Origin: Cristatella mucedo
Lineage: Eukaryota; Bryozoa; Phylactolaemata; Cristatellidae
DNA: 64,000 bases
Assembly (NCBI GenBank): GCA_009760855.2
Contig: WPIO01000021.1
Span: 4,562,501 to 4,626,500, forward strand
Direction: 5' to 3'
Of the stretch, positions 13,001-22,731 are shown piece after piece (within the stretch, counting starts at the first letter, position 1; each line of letters begins with the position of its first letter). The position numbers and the translations under genes were made by a program. The notes below the pieces were generated by a model that was given only the letters and a program-made list of their open reading frames with translations, was not told the DNA's origin and ran no database searches.

Positions 13001-16000
13001 GCGCCGGCTTCGTCCTACTCGTGCCCTCGTGTGTTCCAAGGGTAGTAAGTATGAGCGCTTTCGTTCTGTCACCTAAAGACCGCTAGCGACGGAAGCCTGT
13101 CGCTGAAGCCTTGGCTTCGCCTTCGCTTTCTCATTTCGTCCGCTTGCCGACGTTCAACCAGCTGCACTCGAGTGCTGTCAACACATGTAGGAGAAACATA
13201 CCAATGAAAACGGTCGTCGCGTGAGCTTCTTGAGTACGGGGTGCCCACGGTTCCGTTTGAGGAATGTTTTTTTTTTACAGCCTGTACTTCCCTTTCAGCC
13301 TACATAATCAAGCGCAATCTAAGCTTTCATATTTTTTTATCAGATGACGCGTAGCTATACGTGTGCTTTGGTAGCTTCCCCATTTTCTAGCATTTCAAAC
13401 TGTCACAGCTACTTTACTACAGCGTGTATTAGTGACATATGTACTTGAGTGGCAGTAAACTTTCTCTAATTGATGGAAGGCAAAACCAACTTCAAAATAA
13501 TTGGCCTTTACCAAGCAAGTTTCTCAGAGAAAGAAAGCCTAGCCATCCAAATCGGGCCGACCAACATATAGTATGCCGTAGCATCTGCATCCAATCTACG
13601 TGCCCTCTTCCAAAATGACTTGCCACCAGGTGAGAAGACCAGCTCCCCAGTCAAATTAGCCTACTTTCATCAATGTAACGAAAAGAAATTCGGGATTGCT
13701 TATATAAGGACACTACAGTCAAACTAGCACATGCATCAGTGACATTCCGACTAGATACCTTAACTCATTACTTGCCGGTCCCCCCAGTCCGTGTAATAGT
13801 ATGCTCAGGCTTGGTGCAAAACGCGGTAGCCAGGCTTATCTGTCGTAAACGTCGCAACTACCACATTGCATCACTTCTCATCGACCTGCACTGGCTGTCT
13901 ACCAAGCAAGGTGTCGACTTGAAGATTCTGTCACTCCGTTCTCCTTTCTCTTGCTCCGGCCTATCGATCTGAATTAGCTTGACGAGATTGCACCACCAGC
14001 TCATCTGACTCGGGTCGATTGGTTGAGCCCATATCTAAATTCAAATCTCTTGGAAGCCATGTCTTCAGTTACCAACTCCCGAAGCTTGGACTCACTACCG
14101 ACTGACATCACGTCATCTTCTTATTTGATGACATTCAAAGAACAGCTAAAAACTTTCCTGAAAACCCTTGGTCTGTCCGAGTGAATTGCCCTTCGTGTTT
14201 GGTCGGTACGAAACCGATCGCTACCGGTCGCTATCGGGTCTCCTTCAAAGACCTCAACATCAACGACCTCAACCTCAACGTCCTCAACGACGTCAACGAC
14301 CGTGCCTCTCACAGATGTGATCTAACGACCCCCTTATGGCTGTCTGACCTTGTTTATAGAGGAGTTTCCAGAGTTTCTCATTAAAATATTTCTGAGTGAC
14401 AGACCTTTATTGATTGCATGAGACTTCAACATTCACTGACAACCCTAGCAACAGCCAGGTCCGCTCGTTTCTCGACTGTCTGGCGAACTTCGGTTTGATC
14501 CAACACGTTAATCACTCAACTCACATCTGTGGCCATACACTGGATCTCGTTATCACTAAGGATGACTGCCCCACTGGCCTTTTTGTTAGCCTGCTGACCA
14601 TTTAGGTTCATTACTCAATATCGTTCACAGTTCCTGATTCTGTCCGCATACAGACTCGCAGAGATTCCTTTCAATTTACCAAATAACTTCAAAAGATGCG
14701 CCATGCTAAGCGCCGGCTTGAACACCACTTTACGGAATCTAGATCTGATGAAGATCTGGGCATTTTAAAAGACTTCCTCCGAGTCTACACTCGGAGGCTT
14801 AGAAAAACCAGGGCTTCTTTTTTCCCTAGAAAACGTCCGAGCCAGTGGCACACAAAAGAAATTTACACGACGGTAAACAATTTATTTGCCAATTCTGACA
14901 GGTCTCACTCCCCAGATATTTACGGCTCGGTCGAAAGGTTGCCAGCCTTCTTCACTGAAAAAATTGTGCACAGGTTTCAGCATAAAGTAAAGTAAAAAGA
15001 GCTCGTTCCCTGAGGACCCACTACAAACTTCCTCTGTGATCTTCACCGGCAGACAAACTTAGCTCAGCCTTAACTGAGACTATTAATACTTCTCTGGAAA
15101 ATTGGTTTCCTTCAAATCGGCCATCGTTAGACCGATACTTAAAAAGCCTGGATTAGATTTAGAGGTCCTACCAAATTATCGCCCAGTTTCCCTTCTTTTT
15201 TTGTCAAAGATTCTTGAAAAGATTGTGGCTAAGCAGCTTGTAGCACACTTTGAAAGAATAAATTGTCAAAACATTGCAGTCGAGATTCAAGTGACACACT
15301 CCACTGAAACTCCGTGTAAACAATGACATCCTATGCAGCAACGATGACGTGAATGTCGCTTCCCTAGCGCTGTTGGATCTGTCAGCTGCCTTCTACACTG
15401 TTGACCACGATATCCTACATGAATGATTGAGAACAACGACCGGTCTGGCAGGCGAGGCACTGGCGAGGTTCAAATCGTACTTGTCCGGTCGTCTTCAATC
15501 CGATTCGTTTTTTTTCTGGTCGTGTTCAATCGGTGTCATGTGGGTGTCAGGTCTCATCCGCTAGACCAATCACCTGTAGAGTCCCACAAGGGTCCGTTCG
15601 GCCCTTTTCTATTCTCCATTTATACTGAACCTCTGGGGAAAGTGATTCAGGCCCATGAAATCAGCTCGAGCCCATGGAATCGGCTATCACTTTTATGCTG
15701 ACGATACTCAGCTGTATTTATCGCTTAGTCCATCGGAGTCCGCTGCAGCGACTGAGAAACTGAATGCTTGCATTGCAGACATTCGATCCTGGATGCCGGC
15801 CAATTTCCTAAAAATAAACTACAATAAAAAAACAGAACTGCTAATCTTAGGACACCCCGAGCGCGTCCCTGGACTAGAAGACATAGAGCTCTTCTAATTG
15901 ATACTGTTGTGCGACCGTCGCCGTGTGCTCGGAATTTAGGTTTAGTCTTTGACAACTGTCTAAATTTTGAAAGTTTCATTACAAAGAAAAACCTTAGTTG

Positions 16001-19000
16001 ATTTAAAAGCCTCATTCCTATACAGCGGCAGAAGAGCCTTTATGGCTATTACCACTGCTTGCAGTGGGCGATAAATAATCTCCCACTGTAGGACTCGAAC
16101 TTACGACCTTGGTCGTGAAGAGCCAGCACCTTAACTCCTGGGCTAAGATCTGCCTCCACTGCCAGCCATCACGTGCGATCCCTATCTAAGATTAAAAAAA
16201 TAAACACAAAATTAAAAAACGGAATTCACTAGTATAGCATCCTAGGAGAAATAAATCTTTATTAAGACACTTCATACATAAGTAAATAAATAAATAAATA
16301 AAATATATATATACCTAGGGACTCGAACCCACAAACAAGGTCATCATATACCTACACCTTGACCTTGGTTTGAAGTAAGCACCTTGACCACTGGGCCAAA
16401 ACAGGGGGCACACTTGTAATGTCACAGAATGTAGCTCACGGCTAGTTAAGCAGTGAAGATAGGATAATATGCCCTGAGACGGCACACAGTTGGTGGCGTC
16501 TGGTTATGCCCACTCAATGTCAGCGTTTAGTCCTACGCCCCAAACCTGGCTAGGGCTCTGCATGCAGCAAGTCTCTGCTTCTCATTGCACAAACCAACGA
16601 ATGGCTGCAGCAAGTCTCTGCTTCTCATTGCACAAACCAACGAATGGCTGCCCAGCACTCTTTCTAGTGACACCACATTTTAGGTTTCGCTTGCGTTTTA
16701 GGGCGACACGGTTAAAAGTTACTTTAAAAATATAGACCTTCCCAAGGACTCGAAAACTTGATAGAGAGTACCTTAGTTCTCCGAAGGTTGAGAAGCCAAA
16801 CCCCATCATCTGATTGTTGTGCAACCTCGGGGGTTTGAAATCAGCTCGATGCTTCATGGCATCTGCAGAGATGATTACAAACTCTTCTCTACCCTGATCT
16901 TCAATTTCTAAAAAGCCACTATGGCATGTCTCGGACACACTCTGAAATGCCAATAGCTGGCTGCTCAAAGGATGGCATGCCTATCAACAGATCTGCCGGT
17001 AGCCTCAATTCCCTACTCAGCATCAATCTGAGTAGTAAACCCGGTAGACTCATGTTCCCCTGAAAGATATGCCATTAACAAAGGCGCGCTATTAGTTAAG
17101 GCGGAAACAAACAATCGAGCTGCTACAACTTAGCATGTAAAGAAGCCTAGGAAGTGAATTAGTTCTCTCACTTAGATAAAAAAGGATTATTATTATTAAC
17201 ATTGTCAATATAGTCTAGAGGCTTCATTGAGTAGCTTAACCACTGCACCAACTTTTTATCCCTCAGATGAGTTAATACAGATGGACTTACATAGCGCCGA
17301 AACACCCAAAGGCTATCTGGGCACTTGAATGAATATGTTCATGGCGATTTACCGGAATAGTGTCGAAGACCTGGCCGCCTGATGTCCACGCTATGATGAG
17401 ACCGTCGTTTGCCGATGAAAGCATCAGCTTCTGGTCAGCCCTGCAACATAACGCATCGATTTGACGATATTTAATGTAAGCTCAGAAGCACCAAGCAACA
17501 TTGGCTGCTTAGCAATGCAAGCGAAAGTGTTGCTAAGGTGTAAGAGATTTTGTAAGATTCAGCAACAGGCTGGGCGTTGATCGAGAGGCCAGCAGAAAAC
17601 CCTTACACTTACAAATAATAGGCGCATTTTCTCACACTGTTCCTTGCAGCTTGACGAAAAAGGAATCGGGTGGTCTTAGCCTGACAGTAAACAGGTGCAT
17701 GATATGCGAAAGGAACTTGACTGCCTTGACACGGCCCTGTTTGCCATTTTTTTCATAAATGCTTCTAATACAACTTTCGGACAAACCAAAACAAGTGTTC
17801 GAGTAAAAGAAATTGACTGACATGTAGGCGCGTTTCTCAGTTCGCATTCGGAAAGAATCTGCACATACTTACGAGCTGGTTGATCAAAGAGTCAGTAACA
17901 AACTTGTGCTTGCTCGCGATGAACCATTGGCACCAGAAACCCATCAACTTAGCAAGTGTGAAATGAATTCGAGCACCCTAGCGCTATTCTCTGAATCAGT
18001 CAGGCCTCAAGGGTCAAGCACGTCAAGGGTCAAACGTCAAGCGTCCACGTGGAGCGAAGCACAAGAACAGAAATGCTGATCAACATGTTGATGCCTGAGA
18101 AGAAGAAGAGAGGCTGACCCAATGACTACGACCCTACGGGCTGCACCGCCATTCATCCCGACAGCCCGACCGACAAAGAATGCGGTGAGGCGTGAAAACA
18201 AAAACCTGATAACCAACTAAATCGGCTACCAAAAATGTGTACACTCTAAATCGATAGAAAGCTTCCGTCAGAACGCTGCTCGCTGCCGTCTTCCACACGT
18301 GGCCTCCAAGTGAAGCCGTGAAGCCCCAAAGATTTACTGCAAGCGGATTTAGATGGGCATTGACGAATACTGAAAGTAAAGGTTTAAGTTAATGCTAAGT
18401 CGACAATAGCATCTTTTCCACCTGCAGTCGGGTTATTATTCGACACGTGCTCTAACGAGGCATTTAATGAAGGCTCTGATGACAAAGGGAGGACCAAAAC
18501 TTTCATCAGGCACAGGCCAAGTCTTCACGGTGGGGGAGCCTCTGTCACAGCCACTTAAAATCTTGAATATGGAAAATACTCACGACATTCACGGTCTGCA
18601 TGAGCGGTAGCGATCGATCTCGGCAGCCTGACTCTAGCCAGTAGGCAGATAGTCATGATATATTATCAAACACGCGCTATCAGACACCCCAACCAAGCAT
18701 TTTTAGAGAGTACATTCTTATAATATTCATTTTAAGCTTGCTGCCTGCCGGAAAGACAGTCTCTCATAACTCCCGGCGCATGTTCCCACCGGAAGTGAGA
18801 AGCATACATACATTGTCAGAGAGATACAGGTGGAGAGACGGAGAGACAGAGACCGAGTCTTAACTTGTTCAATGGGCTCGAACTTTACGGTCACGGCCGT
18901 GGGTTCGAGGTCTGGAGCAGACTCTCCTTAATTGCCACTGCAAACAGGAGAGATAGCCACGAAGGTTATTTTGCCACAAAAGTAAATGAGGCTGTTGAAT

Positions 19001-21607
19001 ATACTAATATAATTTACAGAGGGACAGACAGAGACAGACACGGACGGAGTGAGCTATAGAGATAGAGTGCTTGTGCACGGATGTGCATGCATGCGTACCT
19101 TCGTGCCGCTGTACGCCACGGAATGCTCGCTAACAATAGCAAGCCGATTACTAATAAAAACGAGAAATACCGTTATGGTTATAAGCATTAAGAATATTGC
19201 GCGTCGGCTAGTAAAGTGGTGGAGATCAGCAGGCAATGTTCTATATCTTGTTGACGGCTTGTTCAACAGGCACCAGGCACAAAGTACATGAGCAGTATAT
19301 ATATATAGAGGATGAAGAGCGACTGCAGCTATTCTTTCAGCCCTTCCTTCTACCTGTTCTTCCTGCACTGTCACGCTCCATTAACGGTCACTTAACGTGC
19401 TTAAATATTGGTCATCCAAAGAGAACGGCATTGGGCATGGATCAAATGCGGCTGGCTTTGAGCATCTGGCCAGCAGTTCTTCGTTTGGTAATCTGCTATC
19501 TGCTTGCATTAGGCTAGGTACACACACCGTTGCAATGCTTGCACCATTTGCTAAGGTAGTCTTTACTACAGAGACGACGTAAATCCTCTCCAAAGGTGTC
19601 CCTTGCCGTGCGCCGCTAAATTTGCTGGAGGATTTGTACACTTCAGAGCCAGCTACTCAAATTATAAATAAACCCCATTTGACTACGTGCCTTATAAACT
19701 TGTTTTCGCGTGACAAGAGAACTTAATGAAGGAGAAAAAGTACTTAACATGTGACAGAAATAATAATAATAATAATAATATTGCACTTGATAAAGCGCCC
19801 TCAGAGAACTTAATCTCTTTCTAGGCGCTTTACATTTGCTGCAAAGTGATACGCAATAGAATAGTAAGTAAAATCATGCTTGAACAATGATAGCATTTGC
19901 TTTTCATAGAAACAGGAGACCACCCGGCCAGCCTTATTGCTTTTCTCTTTTATGTCTAGACTTTTGACAGGTAGGTGCTACAGAGAACTTCCAACAAGCA
20001 TATGGCAGCGTACACATTAGTATACACGCAGCAAATAACGCACACGCTCTCCTATACACTGTAGTGGCACTGAACCCTCGCGGCCACCAGGCACGTAACA
20101 ATGCACAAGAGACTAAGCAAGTGACCGCAGCAAAAGACTCGAGTCTCCAAATAAGCACATGAATCTTTTAATGGACAAAGTCAGAGGTTCTAACGGTGCA
20201 GATCATTCTTCAAAACACGGAAGACTATGCTAATGGATACAAAATGAGAGGAGTTCGGGATAAATCCAGTATCGTGTAATGAGTTCAAATGTCACATTAA
20301 ATGCTACACTAACGCATGCAGTCAGCGTCCAACTGTGCCTCAGATGAAGGAAGCATCAACTGATAGCCTACGACCACCGTGCTGAATCAACAAGTTTCAG
20401 CAGAACGCTTAACGAGATCATTAACGACAGGAAGGCGGAAGATCTTAGCTCCTCGTGTAACTATTCATTCAAAGAAAAAACCGCAAGCCAGTCGCGGTCG
20501 CTAGTTGAACGTCAGCATGGCTGATACTCTCTAAAAGATAATAAAAATAATAACACACTTGATCCCCTCAGAGAACTCAATCTATTTGTAGGCGTTTTAC
20601 ATTTGCTGCAAATGAAACACGATCGGGTGGTTAGTGGTAGCATGCTCGATAAACAACAAGAATAACATGGTTAGGGGTGACATGGGCAGCGTCAGCATGC
20701 AAGTGCGGTTAGTGGCAGCATACACAGTGTCAGTACGCATAAGCACATAAAGGGCGAATCACTGGAACCCACTAAATGCTGTGATAAATAGGTGGGTTTA
20801 TAATTTTTTTTTTAAATGTGGTCAAGTCGAGCATGTCGTGACGGAAATCAGGAGTGAGTTCCAAGCTTTGGGAGCACACGAACTAAAGGCATGGTCTCCA
20901 AAGGATTTGAGGTTTGTAGGAGGTATAGGTAAACAGCTAGATTCTGAAAAGCGGGTGGTACGATGCTTAGCCTGGTGGGGGAGTAGATACGATAGATTTG
21001 GCTGGAGCCAAAGAATGAGATGCGAAAAGAATGAGATGCGTCTCTTTAAATAGAAAAACTGCAAAGCTTCGAACGAGAGCGAAAATTTGCACGCTTCTAG
21101 CGTGCGGTCTGTAGGTCCATCAGAGCAGCCATGGTGAGTTCTGCGATGCACGGTTCATGGCGATGCACTGATCCGCCTGCGAAGTCCCCCCCCCCCCAAT
21201 AATCGGAGAGCCACATCTAACGGCCTCCTAGATGAGCACAGCCTCGCTGGCTGCAGGGAGACTGACAACGGCACTCAGGCCTCACGGCACTCAATACTTA
21301 CCAGTGAAAGAAGTCCGTTATCCAGCCTCGGTGTTCATGAGTGGTGGCAGTGAGCTTGCCGTTTTCGGCTTCAAACCACTTAATAACGCCATCTACAGCA
21401 AAGATGATAGACTCTATTTGCAAAGCCTTATTTCCTTCCTCACAAGAAGCAGCTCCCGCCAGACGCTCCGGTCAGACGGCTCCGCACTGCAGCGCCCCGC
21501 GAACCTTCGCAGCCGACGAGGACCTCTCTCCTAATGGGATTATAGCCCACGGCCGTAATGGACCGGGTGTGAGCTTCCCGGATGACGTACTGCCTTTCCA
21601 TGGCCAT
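2297..21607 (-). CDS. WD40-repeat protein, complete ten-exon gene
   Basis: Ten exons joined by GT-AG introns with matching phases give about 506 residues: 21505-21607, 21302-21413, 17353-17440, 10374-10470, 10092-10251, 9921-9989, 9757-9822, 7034-7217, 6521-6617 and 2297-2841. The product is a run of WD40 blades, for example [16 protein letters not shown] at the N-terminus, [24 protein letters not shown] and [14 protein letters not shown] near residue 330. It ends in a charged helical stretch (about residues 360-400) and a low-complexity Gly/Gln/Ala/Arg tail. WD40 propellers are scaffolds for protein complexes. No catalytic motif is visible and I do not recognise the subfamily. The last exon could end or splice differently because its 3' part is low-complexity. 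Start codon 21607 is followed by a second Met two codons later. The introns are long and full of repeats. Confidence 0.85.
3449..3561 (+). repeat. (AT)n microsatellite with GACA/GA tail
   Basis: About 37 AT units to 3522, then GAGAGACAGACAGAAAGACA. In WD40 intron 9. Confidence 0.95.
3799..4041 (+). repeat. Compound AT/GT microsatellite
   Basis: AT runs at 3799-3844 and 3965-4041 flank a GT run at 3862-3886 and AAATA units. GTTAGGAGCACAGG occurs on both sides (3785 and 4048), so the unit may be a duplication. Confidence 0.9.
6521..6617 (-). CDS. WD40 gene exon 9
   Basis: Acceptor cgctctag, donor gtatgt, 97 bases. It encodes [20 protein letters not shown] and then [12 protein letters not shown]. 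The leftover G joins CC of exon 10 to give Ala. Confidence 0.8.
7034..7217 (-). CDS. WD40 gene exon 8
   Basis: Acceptor cgctatag, donor gtacga, 184 bases. It holds the clearest WD repeat of the gene, [20 protein letters not shown], then a second half-blade [18 protein letters not shown] and [12 protein letters not shown]. Confidence 0.88.
7535..7745 (+). mobile_element. tRNA-derived SINE, near full copy
   Basis: tRNA-like head with box B GGGTTCGAGTCC (about 7625), preceded by GGTAAGATGCTCGCTCTTCA. Body TTTATCGCCTACTGCCAGCG and AGCTCTTCTGCCGGTACA, then AATGAGTCTGCTAAATCAG. In WD40 intron 7. Confidence 0.7.
9225..9590. mobile_element. Tc1-like fold-back element, copy A
   Basis: Left arm, read on the minus strand, has GTGCTGATGCAGTGGTCAGC and CTGATTCGCAG; right arm, plus strand, GTGCTGATGAGTGGCTCAAC and CAGATCAGAACCCGCAGAAC. 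Both code for the same transposase motif (WLxQSPDxNP). In WD40 intron 7. Confidence 0.6.
9757..9822 (-). CDS. WD40 gene exon 7
   Basis: Acceptor tcggtag, donor gtgagc, 66 bases. It encodes [20 protein letters not shown], the HD-containing start of a WD repeat whose remainder is in exon 8. Confidence 0.8.
9921..9989 (-). CDS. WD40 gene exon 6
   Basis: Acceptor cgatttag, donor gtgagc, 69 bases. It completes the blade begun in exon 5 with [18 protein letters not shown]. Confidence 0.8.
10092..10251 (-). CDS. WD40 gene exon 5
   Basis: Acceptor gcagtcag, donor gtacgg, 160 bases. It encodes [20 protein letters not shown] and, further on, [20 protein letters not shown]. Phase fits both neighbours. 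Confidence 0.8.
10374..10470 (-). CDS. WD40 gene exon 4
   Basis: Acceptor ctcccag, donor gtaagt, 97 bases. It encodes [20 protein letters not shown] followed by [12 protein letters not shown]; leftover G joins GC of exon 5. Confidence 0.82.
11030..11560 (-). mobile_element. CR1/L2-like LINE 3' end, in WD40 intron 3
   Basis: Reverse strand encodes [20 protein letters not shown] and a decayed remainder, followed by 3' UTR and a TTATTATTA-like tail at about 11010. Frames broken. Confidence 0.7.
13735..14165 (+). mobile_element. CR1/L2-like LINE ORF2 C-terminal fragment
   Basis: [20 protein letters not shown] is followed by a decayed segment ending near [14 protein letters not shown]. Same family as the 11-kb copy, opposite orientation. 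Decayed. Confidence 0.7.
14248..14302 (+). repeat. ACCTCAAC-type minisatellite
   Basis: Imperfect tandem copies of a 12-base unit around CTCAACNTCAACGAC within the intronic LINE region. Confidence 0.6.
14340..16012 (+). mobile_element. CR1/L2-like LINE internal region (endonuclease end and reverse transcriptase), decayed
   Basis: Fragments in order: endonuclease end [16 protein letters not shown] (about 14530); [20 protein letters not shown] (about 15120) and [19 protein letters not shown]; a palm fragment at about 15390; [18 protein letters not shown]; catalytic [14 protein letters not shown] (about 15690); then [20 protein letters not shown]. Several frameshifts and stops. Longest LINE copy in the window. 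Confidence 0.85.
16015..16165 (-). mobile_element. tRNA-derived SINE
   Basis: Reverse strand: box A-like TTAGCCCAGGAGTTAAGG and box B AAGTTCGAGTCCTACAG, followed by the body TTTATCGCCCACTGCAAGCA and AGGCTCTTCTGCCGCTGTA. Best-preserved example. Confidence 0.75.
16300..16410 (-). mobile_element. SINE head fragment
   Basis: Reverse strand TTGGCCCAGTGGTCAAGG and GGGTTCGAGTCC, the two internal promoter boxes, without the body. Confidence 0.6.
16564..16651 (+). repeat. 43-bp tandem duplication
   Basis: GCAGCAAGTCTCTGCTTCTC through ACGAATGGCT is repeated exactly twice with period 43. Confidence 0.85.
17353..17440 (-). CDS. WD40 gene exon 3
   Basis: Acceptor ttgcag, donor gtaaat, 88 bases. It encodes [18 protein letters not shown], a canonical WD40 C-D strand with the terminal AW, then GGQVFDTIP. 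Confidence 0.82.
18855..19010 (+). mobile_element. SINE, diverged
   Basis: GTGGGTTCGAGGTCTGGAGC matches box B; ATGAGGCTGTTGAATATACT matches the body's 3' part. Body otherwise diverged. Confidence 0.5.
19755..19900 (-). mobile_element. LINE 3' tail fragment
   Basis: TAATAATAATAA run followed by GATAAAGCGCCCTCAGAGAA and TCTAGGCGCTTTACATTTGC, the conserved terminal segment also found at 20545 and 45330. Only the 3' UTR is present. Confidence 0.6.
20540..21060 (-). mobile_element. CR1/L2-like LINE 3' end, in WD40 intron 2
   Basis: Reverse strand has [20 protein letters not shown] near 20830-20890, the GD-AFS-APKLWNSLP motif ending such reverse transcriptases. Its 3' tail with ATAATAATAA lies at about 20545. 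Confidence 0.75.
21302..21413 (-). CDS. WD40 gene exon 2
   Basis: Acceptor ...caaatag, donor gtaagt. It encodes [20 protein letters not shown] and ends in TG, completed by G of exon 3 to Trp. WD-dipeptide position is IKW. Confidence 0.8.
21505..21607 (-). CDS. WD40 gene exon 1 (start codon)
   Basis: The start ATG at 21605-21607 opens a 103-base coding exon, residues 1-34, containing the first WD repeat ([15 protein letters not shown]). Donor follows GAAG as gttcgc; the leftover base G joins AG of exon 2 to make Glu. Promoter-proximal sequence upstream is GC-rich. Confidence 0.75.
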
Positions 21608-22284
21608 TTTCTCTATGCAGATGATGCATACAATTTAGCGACGCCGAGAAAGTGGGGCGGGGCGGCCGATGGACCGGTCGGGCCGCTAGGAGGACCGGGC
21701 GGGCGACGAGAGAGCGGCCGTAGCAACCGCGCTTCCTTCGGTCCACTTCCGCTCAAGTCTCACCTTCACTTTGACCTTGGGTTGACCTCGAAACCGGCTG
21801 GGCGGGGCCGCGTCATCCGTTCCCAACGAATTTGGCGGTAGCGGCCCGTCTCGCTCGAAGTTTCTTGACGCCGCAGACAGTTTCCCGGTCCGCTTCGCTG
21901 CCTGCGCCGACTCTTCGATCCGCGCGTGCGATCGCCTAGCGGTGGCTGGTCAGTGCGGCGGTCGCGCGTACCGACAGCGCCGCCGCCCCGAGGATCTGGA
22001 GGAGGAGGCCGCCGAGGCGCCCGCTCGCTCGCTCGCCGGCGCCTCGCGGGCCGCGGCGCCGCTCTACTCCTGACCTAGAAACTTCTGACCGCCAGGCTCG
22101 ACCGCCGCGGCCACCCGGCGCCTCGTGGGCCGCCGCCGCCGCCACCCGCCTCGGCTGGCCGCACGCGATGCGCGGCCGACCGGTGACGGCGCGCGTCACG
22201 AGACGCTCGGCGTCGCGCTCGCTTCAGGCTTTCGGCCGCCCGTCCTTAGGCCCGAGCGGACGCTACATTGGCCGATTTAACGGG
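21608..22284. other. GC/CpG-rich 5' flank of the WD40 gene
   Basis: Dense CG dinucleotides and GCCGCC/CGGCGC runs, especially 21930-22170, directly upstream of the start codon. Probably the promoter and 5' UTR; no start site or TATA box seen. Confidence 0.5.
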
Positions 22285-22430
22285 TCCAGTGTAAAGCGGC
22301 AGAAGAGCCCTAGCTGCTGTGACCACCGCTTGCAGTTGGCAATAAAGGATGAGCCCCATCTGCTGCATTATTCGAACTCGCGATTTCGGTCTTCTGGAAA
22401 AGCGAGCACATTACTTACCTGCTTGGCTAT
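22285..22430 (-). mobile_element. SINE, near left end of the viral element
   Basis: Reverse strand has CGAGTTCGAATAATGCAGCA and TTATTGCCAACTGCAAGCGG then AGGGCTCTTCTGCCGCTT. About 70 bases left of the assumed element boundary. Confidence 0.6.
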
Positions 22431-22499
22431 CGCGGCCCATTCTCCTCTCTCTCCCCCGGCCCCGAACCCCGGCTCGTCGGGACGCACGCGAGTAGATAC

Positions 22500-22731
22500 G
22501 TTTTGAACGTTATAGAGCCTAGGGCTCAGCCTCGACCCTCAATCTCGCTGTCGCTCGATCGAGTGTCTTCGTCTGAGACCCAAGTCTCTATAACTTTCAA
22601 AACCAATCTACTCACTCAACACTAGACTCGCTGTCGCTCGGCATAGTGTTTTCGCCTACTTCGTTGTTTATCCTACCGCACTCTAACACAATAAAATTTG
22701 ATTTAAAGAAAAAAATTATATAGTATAAGAT
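22500..22731. other. Left terminal non-coding part of the element
   Basis: Contains two diverged direct copies of CTCGCTGTCGCTCG (about 22543 and 22630), each followed by GTGT.TTCG. Further right the sequence becomes A+T-rich and the polymerase gene begins at 22732 after ATATAGTATAAGAT. See right end for the possible inverted counterpart. Confidence 0.4.

Larger units (their letters stand above)
10471..17352 (-). other. WD40 gene intron 3
   Basis: 6.9 kb with LINE pieces at 11030, 13735 and 14340, SINEs at 16015 and 16300 and a tandem duplication at 16564. Between about 11600 and 13700 I see nothing recognisable. Confidence 0.7.
17441..21301 (-). other. WD40 gene intron 2
   Basis: 3.9 kb with a diverged SINE (18855), LINE tail (19755) and LINE 3' end (20540). 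Remaining sequence unrecognised. Confidence 0.7.

Noticed and set aside
21936-22199. Ala/Arg/Gly-rich frame upstream of the WD40 gene
   Set aside because: Composition mirrors the CpG-rich flank; no domain, no splice context.
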